Shown: piece after piece, positions 55,405-64,000 of the stretch
Layout: every line of letters begins with the position of its first letter
Numbering within the stretch: position 1 is the first letter of the stretch
Origin: Cepaea nemoralis
Lineage: Eukaryota > Mollusca > Gastropoda > Stylommatophora > Helicidae
Reading direction: 5' to 3'
Length of the DNA: 64,000 nt
Assembly (NCBI GenBank): GCA_014155875.1
Contig: JACEFZ010005530.1
Location: 85,168-149,167, forward strand
Position numbers and translations under genes: made by a program
Notes under the pieces: model-generated
Database searches by the model: none
What the model was told of the DNA's origin: nothing
What the model saw: only the letters and a program-made list of their open reading frames with translations

Positions 55405-57415
55405 ACGGAGAAAGTTCTGTGTTACTAGTGCAAGCCTTATCCTATGTTACTAGTGCAATCCTTATCATGCTACTAGTGCAAGACTTATCCTATGTTACTA
55501 GTGCAATCCTTATCATGTTACTAGTGCAAGCCTTATCCTATGTTACTAGTGCAATCCTTATAATTTGTTACTAGTGCAAACCTTATCCTGTGTTACTAGT
55601 GCAATCCTTATCATGCTACTAGTGCAAGCCTTATCCTATGTTACTAGTGCAATCCTTATCCTGTGTTACTAGTGCAAGCCTTATCCTGTGTTACTAGTGC
55701 AATCCTTATCTTGTGTTACTAGTGCAAGCCTTATCCTGTGTTACTAGTGTAAGCCTTATCCTGTGTCACTAGTGCAAGCCTTATCCTATGTTACTAGTGC
55801 AAGCCTTATCATGTTACTAGTGCAATCCTTATCCAGTGTTACTAGTGCAAACCTTATCCTGTGATACTAGTGCAAGCCTTATCCTATGTTACTAGTGCAA
55901 GCCTTATCATGTGTTACTAGTGCAATCCTTATCCTGTGTTACTAGTGCAAGCCTTATTATGTTTCTAGTGCAAGCCTTATCCTGTTACTAGTGCAAGCCT
56001 TATCATGTTATTAGTGCAAACCTTATCCTGTTACTAGTGCACGCCTTATCATGTTACTAGTGCAATCCTTATCTTATGTTACTAGTGCAAGCCTTATCAT
56101 GTTACTAGTGCAAGCCTTATCCTGTGTTACTAGTGCAAGCCTATCCTATGTTACTAGTGCAAGCCTTATCCTATGTTAACTAATTGCAAGCCTTATCCTA
56201 TGTTACTAGTGCAAGCCTTATCCTATGTTACTAGTGCAAGCCTTATCCTATGTTTACTAGTGCAAGCCTAGTCTGTGTTACTAGTGCAAGCCTTATCCTA
56301 TGTAACTAGTGCAAGCCTTATCCCTTGTTACTAGTGCAAGCCTTATCCTATGTTACTAGTGCAAGCCTTATCCTATGTTACTAGTGCAAGCCTTATCCTA
56401 TGTTACTAGTGCAAGCCTTATCCTGTGTCACTAGTGCAAGCCTTATCCTATGTTACTAGTGCAAACCGTATCCTATGTTACTAGTGCAAGCCTTATCCTG
56501 TGTTACTAGTGCAAGCCTTATCCTGTGTTACTAGTGCAAGCCTTATCCTGTGTTACTAGTGCAATCGTTATCATGTTACTAGTGCAAGCCTTATCCTGAG
56601 TTACTAGTGCAATCCTTATCATGTTACTAGTGCAATCCTTATCATGCTACTAGTGCAATCCTTATCATGTTACTAGTGCAAGCCTTATCCTATGTTACTA
56701 GTGGAAGCCTTATCATGTTACTAGTGCAATCCTTATTCTATGTTACTAGTGCAAGCCTTATCCTATGTTACTAGTGCAAGCCTTATCCTATGTTACTAGT
56801 GCAATCCTTATCCTATGTTACTAGTGCAAGCCTTATCCTGTGTTACTAGTGCAAGCCTTATCCTGTGTTACTAGTGCAAGCCTTATCCTATGTTACTAGT
56901 GCAAGCCTTATCCTATGTTACTAGTGCAAGCCTTATCATATTTTACTAGTGCAATCCTTATCCTATGTTACTAGTGCAAGCCTTATCCTGTGTTATTAGT
57001 GCAAGCCTTATCCTGTGTTACTAGTGCAAACCTTATCCTGTGTTACTAGTGCAAGCCTTATCCTATGTTACTAGTGCAAGCCTTATCCTATGTTACTAAT
57101 GCAATCCTTATCCTATGTTACTAGTGCAAGCCTTATCCTGTGTTACTAGTGCAAGCCTTATCCTGTGTTACTAGTGCAAGCCTTATCCTGTGTTACTAGT
57201 GCAAGTCTTTTCCTATGTTACTAGTGCAATCCTTATCCTATGTTACTAGTGCAAGCCTTATCCTATGTTACTAGTGCAATCCTTATCCTATGTTACTAGT
57301 TCAAGCCTTATCATGCTACTAGTGCAAGCCTTATCCTATGTTACTAGTGCAAGCCTTATCCTGTGTTACTAGTGCAATCCTTTTCATGTGTTACTAGTGC
57401 AAGCCTTTTCCTATG
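55405..57415. repeat. 25 bp minisatellite, about 82 copies
   Basis: The unit is gttactagtgcaagccttat plus cctgt (25 bp), mixed with 22-23 bp units lacking part of cctatg. gcaagc and gcaatc variants alternate irregularly. Contains ACTAGT in nearly every unit. Confidence 0.97.
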
Positions 57416-57419
57416 ACAC

Positions 57420-57780
57420 GCGAGGAAGATTGAGGCATGGCAAGTGAAATGCTCGTCAAAAGCTCTTGGAGTTAGCAGAAGTGATGTAATGAGAAACTAT
57501 GGCATTTGGAAGAATCATCGTCATTACTTTGTGAAGAGACGAACGGTGCAGGCCATCATGTATTTTCACAAACATATGTTCTATGTATGTTAGAAGAATG
57601 ATATTAACTATGCGATTTCATAGTTCTCATATAAATGTATAGTAAAGTATTGTAAGAATGGTTAATAAGTTGTATGTTTATTTGACTGTGACACACACAC
57701 ACACACACACTACAAACTTCATAGCGCTATGAAAACTCTCCCATACCGTTTGAGGTCTTATTTTCATGTATTTGTCTGTT
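57420..57780. other. No gene; CA microsatellite
   Basis: A ca repeat of 20 bases lies at 57691-57710. The rest is unassigned. Confidence 0.5.
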
Positions 57781-57783
57781 CTC

Positions 57784-58035
57784 CGCGTCTGTGGCTTAGC
57801 TGTAGTGAACGCAGTTTCATTATCCCGACATACAGGGTTCGAACTCAGCCGCAGTCCATTTGGGAGCAGACCGCTTGACGTTGATTTTCACAATGGTATA
57901 AGCTGGGGCTGTTCAGAAAGCACTGACAAACTACTAACAATGAAATTGTTTAGACAATCACACTGCCTAGACAATCATTCTCCCAATAAACTCTGCCATT
58001 AATTGCGACGTCCTGTTAAAGAACATACAACTAAC
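57784..58035 (+). repeat. SINE C copy
   Basis: tgtggcttagctgtagtgaa (A box), cagggttcgaactcagccg (B box), gaccgcttgacgttgatttt and attgcgacgtcctgttaaag. Confidence 0.8.
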
Positions 58036-59340
58036 GTTTTAAAAATATCTTGACAGGACGTCTCATCGTGGGCGATCGGGTTATGCTTTATTTGATTCAT
58101 TCTCATTAACTTCGTCTTTCCAATGTGAATCTTTAGACATAATTGATGTGACCTCTTTCCCCCATTCCCGTATCCCCCACCCTTCCCACACCAACTGTGT
58201 TTTGCATCTGATTGTGTGAGAGTTGGACAATGTCGCCAGCCAAGCTCAGATCACCAAACGGTTTTGCCAGTCCATTGAATTATATTTCTAGTGGTAGTTA
58301 TTGGTGTCGTTATAATCCATTATAACGTCAGTAAGAATAATAAAAATGACAAATTGGCAAGCCTTTTCTGAATTCAAACGTATAGTTTTTATGAAGTAAA
58401 TGATGTCCAGTGGAATCCCATAGTGCCACTCAATTTGCAAAAGATGTCCAATCGATGCTGTCAGGAGTCTTTTCATTGCCCATAAATCCAGTAGAAAGTG
58501 ACAGACATGTCTCTCTCTATAAATTAATATGCGTAATGTGGCTATTTGGTTAGTGCAAGTTCTGTCCAGTCAGGGAACCCTGCCTGTTTATCCCTGTGTT
58601 GGTGTGTCAATGGCATAGTTAATATTCAGGTTCAATTGTGCAGGCTGGATATACAGAGAACAAAGGGGGGGGGGGGGGTGCAATGATGGAGCTGAGAAAT
58701 TCCATCACCTATTCCACTCATGTGTCTACTTGATCTCTAAAGTTGGTGAGAGCTTTCCCATTACTGATTTTGATCAGTTCCCTTGGTTGATTATATTTCC
58801 CCGTAATTTTCTTTGTAATGATGTCAAGGGTCTGAAGTTTTCATCCGTTGCTGCTATTTCTGTCTATCTCGCTGGGCCATGTATGTATTGTCTTTTATCC
58901 GCTCTCATCCGCTTCCTAATTTATTTATTAGGTTCTGAGTATTTGTGATAGGCTACTTTGATAGCTATGATATTGCTATTTTTAAAAACTACTTTTGAAA
59001 TTATTGCTTTCTTCTATTTTTAATGGTTTCCGGTGTTATCCACTCTTAATGTCGTTTTTCATTTATTTTTCCAGTTGACGTCTAAACACAAGTCTCTCAA
59101 AATGTTGTGACTAGCGTCAGCATTTTCCGTACACACCTCGTCTGCTAACTAGAGACTCGGTTTATAAATTGTTTCTTGGTATTTGTTTTTGTTTTTTAAA
59201 TTTCTGAGATATTTATTTTCTTGTTTAAAATATTTCATATAAGTAAGAGTTTCAACTTAATTTCACTTATCAGCAGATGGTGATGCGAACGTACATATAT
59301 ATGCGAGAATTGTTCATGCTCTACAAGTATGATCGGTTTG
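58036..59340. other. No recognisable feature
   Basis: 1.3 kb without gene, array or dispersed repeat that I recognise; a G run of 12 lies at 58667-58678. No PC2 exon with a DDGID motif was seen on the minus strand. Confidence 0.4.
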
Positions 59341-59344
59341 ATTT

Positions 59345-59895
59345 CCTGTATCGTGTTATGAGGATGCCTTGAAGAGATTAGAACAAGAATTGCCATTGCG
59401 AAAGTAGCCTTGTGCAAGATGAAAAACATACTGACCAATAAAAAGATATCAATTGAAACGAGAAAAAGAGTGTTGAAGTGCTACATAGAATCAATACTTT
59501 TGTATGGATCTGAAGCGTGGACAATAAGCAGTCAAGCCGAAAAACAGCTGATGGCTGTGGAAATGTGGTTTCTGCGGAAAATGCAAAAAATACCATGGAC
59601 AGACAGAAAAACCAATGAACAAGTCCTTCAAGAAACAAATGAAGATCGTAAACTGATTAGAGTCATTAGACGTAGACAGCCAAAATTATCTGGGCATGCT
59701 ATGAGAATAAATGACTTGGAGAACTTGGTGTCGACCGGCAAGATCGAAGGGAAGAGACCAAGGGGAAGACCGAGAAGTAAATACCTGGATGGCTTGGCCA
59801 CGTGGCATGTTCGAGCTGACCCACGACTCTGGTGATCGAGTGAGATGGCATAACAAGACCGCCCATGCTTACCGGCATGACACATGATGGATGGA
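59345..59895 (+). mobile_element. RTE-like LINE family 1 tail, relatively intact
   Basis: A 142-codon open frame from 59410: MKNILTNKKISIETRKRVLK, LLYGSEAWTIS, RKMQKIPWTDRKTNEQVLQE, GKIEGKRPRGRPRSKYLDGL. This is the C-terminal end of the reverse transcriptase ORF. The coding match starts earlier (EEIRTRIAIAKVAL, about 59375). The 3' end has tggatggatggat. Its paralogue at 62758-63285 is very similar. Confidence 0.82.
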
Positions 59896-60290
59896 TGGAT
59901 CGTGTTTTGGCGATGTCCTCGTTGCTTTGTGTAATACTTTACGCGGAAAATCACTCCCTGCTGTGTTCATTTCCAAAAATTGGTGAATAATTCCCAATTT
60001 TCGTGCATTAGACAAAGTCCATGTTTCCCCACGATCTCATCGTAATTCGTGTTATCAGATTATATCTTGGCATTCAAGCCACCCATCCTCAATGTGATAT
60101 TGCAGTGTCATTGATCACTTTCATTACTTTGACGTTTGATGTAAAATATCTCTTTAACTGATTCATGCCTTTAAATTTGTTGGTGTATTACATTGGATCA
60201 TATTTATGCTACTTTCGGTTTTTTTTGTGTGTGGTTCTAAATGTTGCTGATATTTTCCCAGAACATACTGTTTCTCATTCTAGTAGTGCC
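59896..60290. other. No recognisable feature
   Basis: Unassigned AT-rich sequence. Confidence 0.4.
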
Positions 60291-60296
60291 TCTTTA

Positions 60297-60390
60297 CGAG
60301 GGGCGTTCAGAAAGTGATGCACCAAATCGTTTTTCTTAGAAGCTGTTTACTCAAAAAGCATGCAATTTATTCACAATTAGTGCTATATTT
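60297..60390 (+). mobile_element. Mariner end fragment
   Basis: acgaggggcgttcagaaagt followed by ttactcaaaaagcatgcaat matches the left end of the 40284-45591 mariner. Nothing after about 60390 aligns with mariner. Confidence 0.7.
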
Positions 60391-60639
60391 TCACTGCGAG
60401 GGGAGGTTTCTCTGTGTAGCTTTAAAACAGAACTGTTTCACAGTTTCACATGTGTTTAGAAGTTGTTTTCCTGCTTTATTCCATTTTGTGTCGCATAATA
60501 CCAAAATCCTAATCTTGTAATATTTTATCCCTCAACATTTGTAGTGGACTTGGAATATTACGGCTGCTGTTTCTGCTCGGTCTTATACTTCTTCTGGAAG
60601 AACAGCCCCCTTTTATTTAGTCGGTCTTTTCTTTTTAAG

Positions 60640-60640
60640 A

Positions 60641-60672
<32 letters not shown>

Positions 60673-60684
60673 CCTGCCTGCTTG

Positions 60685-60722
<38 letters not shown>

Positions 60723-60823
60723 TGTCTGTCTGTCTGTCTGTCCTGTCCTGTCTTGTCCTGTGCGTGCGTGCGTGTGCGTGCGTGTGCGTGCGTGCGTGTG
60801 TGTGTGTGTGTGTGTGTGTGTAC
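60640..60823. repeat. CTGT, CTGC and GTGC/TG microsatellites
   Basis: ctgt repeats, then ctgc repeats, ctgt again, then tgcg and tg repeats up to 60821. They run directly up to the LINE at 60836. Confidence 0.95.
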
Positions 60824-60835
60824 TTGGTCAAATGC

Positions 60836-62628
60836 AGCCACTTTTGTCTATGATTTTTATGAAGGGTTCCAAAACAGACAGGTGACGGTGGCGGCAGCAC
60901 TGGATCTCCAGACCCCTTACAACAGAGTAAAGATATGCTATTTTGATGTTCGCTGTCATGGAGAAAAGAGTTTGTCCTTTGTTGGTGAACTGGATTGGAG
61001 CTGTTCTGTGTTCCTGTAGAGTGGTTCTCTGGCTAGTTACATGGACCTCTGTGCCATGTATCATAGCCCCCGGACTACCACAGGGGTCAGCAATCTCACC
61101 TATGCTTTTCAATTGTGTATACAAGCAAGATTGGAAGCCTCGAAGCTCCAGGGGCTGGAAGTATACTACAATTTGCAAATGATGTTCTCACACACAGGAA
61201 GGGAAGGAACATAAATCAAACAGCTCAGGAGCTGCAGGCGACAATGGAAAAAGTGATGTATTGGTGAAGGGGGGATGCATGCTGTCATTAACCCAGAAAA
61301 GGCGTCTGTCTTGTGGTGCTCGCTGGACAATAGGATTATTAAAGCTTACCCCCAAAGTCTCACAATAAATGATATAACTGTGAATAGAGAAAGCAGAATA
61401 AATACCTGGGAATCACTTTTGATAGAAGCCTGTCCTTTAGGGGTCACATTGAAGTGTTGGTTACACTTTTTCAGCACTTGATCATTTCAGTGGTAGAGTA
61501 TGGACTGGGAATGCTCACTGCCTCAAAGAGTCAGCTTATAAAACTAGAGCGAATATAGAAATAGCCATGAGAGTAATTCTGGGATGTACAAAGGACACCC
61601 CAATAGTATGTATGCGATACATCCTGGCGTTGCCCACCATTGCGCAAGGTGTTGCAGGCAAGGTCATACATCAAGGTAGCTGCTGACAAGGAACACCTCC
61701 TGCATGATTCCCTTGATGCAGTCAATGGCCACAGGCTGCTAAGAAGATCATGGATGGCTCAGGCACAAGATACCATCAGAGAAGTGTTCACACTTAATTA
61801 AGATTGGTAGAGGAAAGGAATGGGTAAGAGTGCCGAATAGAAATTCATACTTGTGTGTGGTTATAATCACATTGGGACATAAGTGTAGGGAGTGGCCAGT
61901 AGGCGCTACAGAAGCTGAATCAATCAATTAACTTTATTCATGAATATTCTCGTCCTGGCGATGTGATTATCTATACCGATAGCTCTGTGCTAAGAGGCAA
62001 CGAAAAATGGCATGGGGATTCATAGGAACAGAAAATGGCGATTGTTTGGTAAAGGAGAGCTTAGCACATGACATCACAACCTCAAATCTGAGAATGAAGG
62101 TCGAGGCGGTCGCTGCAGCTTCCCGTTGGTTGGAGAACAAACTGTATGCGCATGTTGTGATTGTAAATGATTCACAAAGATACTGGCAAAGGTGAAGACT
62201 GGCATGCATCGTGAAGAATGGCAAGCATTGATTCAGAGGTTGTGGGTTGTGAGCATTCCCTGTATCCTTTCTACGGGACACTCTGATGTGGTTGGAAATG
62301 AAAAGGCAGACAGATTGGCTGATGCAGCATCATTAAGGGGTCTTTTGGTGCATGATAAGGCAGATGTGTGAAGCCCCTCTGGGAGAATGTGATTAATCCA
62401 GAAGAACAGATGGACGATCATGGTCTAGACAGAATGCAGCTGCAAGTGGTGGTCAGAGGATCTGGTCGATAGTCGTCATTAATATATAAAGCAAGATGGA
62501 CATATAATCAGATTGCAACAGGCACCATAACAACGCTTCGCTGGCAGTTAAAGATAATGACAGAGCGCTTATGGGAATGCCCTGCGTGCAATAATGTCGG
62601 TTCTTGACTCAACTGAACTCTACTCAAC
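60836..62628 (+). mobile_element. I/Nimb-like LINE copy, same 5' end as the mariner-nested copy
   Basis: Starts ccacttttgtctatgatttt, the same point as the 40396 copy. Decayed frames show TFVYDFYEGFQNRQVTVAAA, LPQGSAISPMLFN, FANDVL in place of FADD, a thumb region (AVINPEKASVLWCSLDNRII) and RNase H pieces (DVIIYTDSSVLRG, LRMKVEAVAAASR, GHSDVVGNEKADRLA). It ends WECPACNNVGS with an actcaactcaactc tail. Many stops and frame changes. Confidence 0.82.
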
Positions 62629-62757
62629 TCATATATATATATCTGATCCAGTATAAAGTGTATGTGGGACAGGCTGACAAGGCCGTCGGTGAAAGTCAGA
62701 TTACTAATCTGCCTTACCGGTCAGGTAAATTATATACACAGATATAAGAGTATATAT

Positions 62758-63285
62758 ATATTGCGAAGGTAGCCTTTTGCAAGATGAAAAACATACTGAC
62801 CAATAAAAAGATATCAATTGAAATGAGAAAAAGAGTGTTGAAGTGTTACATAGAACCTGTACTTTTGTATGGATGTGAAGCCTGGACAGTGAGCAGTCAA
62901 GGTGAAAAACGTCTGATGGCTGTGGGAATGTGTTTTCTGAGGAAAATGCAAAGAATACCATGGGCAGACAGAAAAACCAATAAACAAGTCCTTCAAGAAA
63001 GAAATGAAGATCGTAAATTGATTAGAGTCATTAGACGTAGACAGTCAAAATTTATTGGTATGTTATGAGAAGAAGTGACTTAGAGAACTTGGTGACGACT
63101 GGCAAGATCGAAGGGAAGAGACTAAGGGGAAGACCTAGAAGCAAATACCTGGATGGCTTGGTCACGTGGCATATTCGAGACAGGAACACGGAGCTGATCC
63201 ACGACTCTGGTAATCGAGTGAGATGGCAGAAAATGACTACACACGCTTATCGGCATGGCACATGATGGATGGATGGATGGATAAG
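62758..63285 (+). mobile_element. RTE-like LINE family 1 tail, second copy
   Basis: MKNILTNKKISIEMRKRVLK, LLYGCEAWTVS, RKMQRIPWADRKTNKQVLQE; a frame change near 63060 leads to the DLENLVTTGKIEGKRLRGRP and KYLDGLVTWHI part. The 3' end is atggatggatggatgg. Close in sequence to 59395-59895. Confidence 0.82.
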
Positions 63286-64000
63286 CGTATATTCTTGATT
63301 CGTCAACAAATAAACAACATGCGGCTCCATCAGCTCGTTCTACCTGACAGATATTTCTATGTTGACATTGTTATTTTTAGAAAATCATTTCATCTGGATC
63401 AGGACAAATGGACCGTCACTCGTCAGGTAAATGACGCAAAAACATCTCTTAGATCCCACGGCATCTGAGGATAAGCTCCATTTATCTCAACCAGCGCACG
63501 TGCGTTTCAGCCATGTGAAAGAACTGGGTCGTGAGTGAAAGAGCACGTCACATACATTCTTTTCTATTCCTCCAGTTTTCGTTTTCTAACTAATCATTTC
63601 AAGAATTGCGCAAGAACAACGGTAATAATGTTGTATTTAGTCTGTAGTTAACGGAACAAACACACCAGTGCAGCTTATTGTTTCTGTTCATATTATGACG
63701 ATTCCTTTTGTTTCGTTTATCACAGACACATTATAGCACGATGTGGATGTTTTCTTAACGTTTATGTGAAAAATAATATAATATGCTTTCTTATCTTCAT
63801 TATTCTTCTCTAACCACTCGTTTTATAGCTCGGTGGACTGCAGGGTGGCGGATTTATATATTCATACTAAGAGAAACCAAACAGAAAAAAGACAAAGAAA
63901 ACGTACATCTATTTTTTAAAATAATATCACAAAAAAAACAAATTTTTCACAAAAAACCCCCCCCTTTTTTTTAATGTGTTTTTTCCTTTTTCTTTTTTCA
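63286..64000. other. No recognisable feature
   Basis: AT-rich; the last 100 bases are A, C and T homopolymer runs that may be low-quality assembly sequence. No coding evidence. Confidence 0.4.

Noticed and set aside
59410..59835. Host gene for the GRPRSKYLDGL protein
   Set aside because: Repeated at 62784-63265 and in decayed copies; it is a LINE reverse transcriptase C-terminus.
60544..60900. Cys/Leu-rich and Thr/Arg/Gln-rich ORFs
   Set aside because: Translation of CTGT/CTGC and TG microsatellites.

Overview
The window looks like animal nuclear DNA that is mostly intron and transposon. There is no operon-like gene packing, and the only host gene I can support is three exons with consensus splice sites on the minus strand (50160-50084, 46406-46318, 39120-38945). 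They join in frame into the catalytic-domain core of prohormone convertase 2 (PCSK2), including the active-site His. The exons carrying the active-site Asp and Ser were not found, so most or all of the window is probably PCSK2 intron. The mix of tRNA-derived SINEs, I/Nimb-like and RTE-like LINEs, mariner, pogo/Tigger and hAT elements, and long minisatellites suggests an invertebrate, possibly a mollusc; that taxon is an inference.

Layout. 1-12.8 kb: LINE and SINE relics, a mariner fragment, and arrays with 43, 36, 97 and 49 bp units. 12.86-20.81 kb: an LTR retrotransposon with both LTRs, a tRNA-Leu-type primer site, gag, protease, integrase, then reverse transcriptase and RNase H. Integrase lies before reverse transcriptase, the order of the Gmr1-like group of Ty3/gypsy elements. 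21-32 kb: SINEs, a 36 bp array, a non-autonomous hAT element with an 8 bp target duplication, a possible solo LTR, an unrecognised ORF and a degenerate 46 bp array. 32.6-35.5 kb: a 14 bp minisatellite with a 1.4 kb internal duplication. 35.5-39 kb: SINEs, a Tigger relic and LINE tails up to PCSK2 exon C. 39.1-46.3 kb (intron): a mariner with TA target and inverted ends, broken by two LINEs with 11 bp target duplications and by a SINE. 46.4-50.1 kb (intron): a SINE, LINE tails, a 405 bp ATC array and a 1.9 kb array of 19 bp units ending about 40 bp from a PCSK2 splice donor. 50.2-64 kb: a second Tigger relic holding a LINE and a hAT element, a 413 bp tandem repeat, SINEs, a 2 kb array of 25 bp units, and more LINE copies.

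The only likely functional product here is PC2, a secretory-granule endoprotease that processes neuropeptide and hormone precursors. All transposon reading frames I could inspect are broken or truncated. The SINE letters (A to I) are labels made for this window only.
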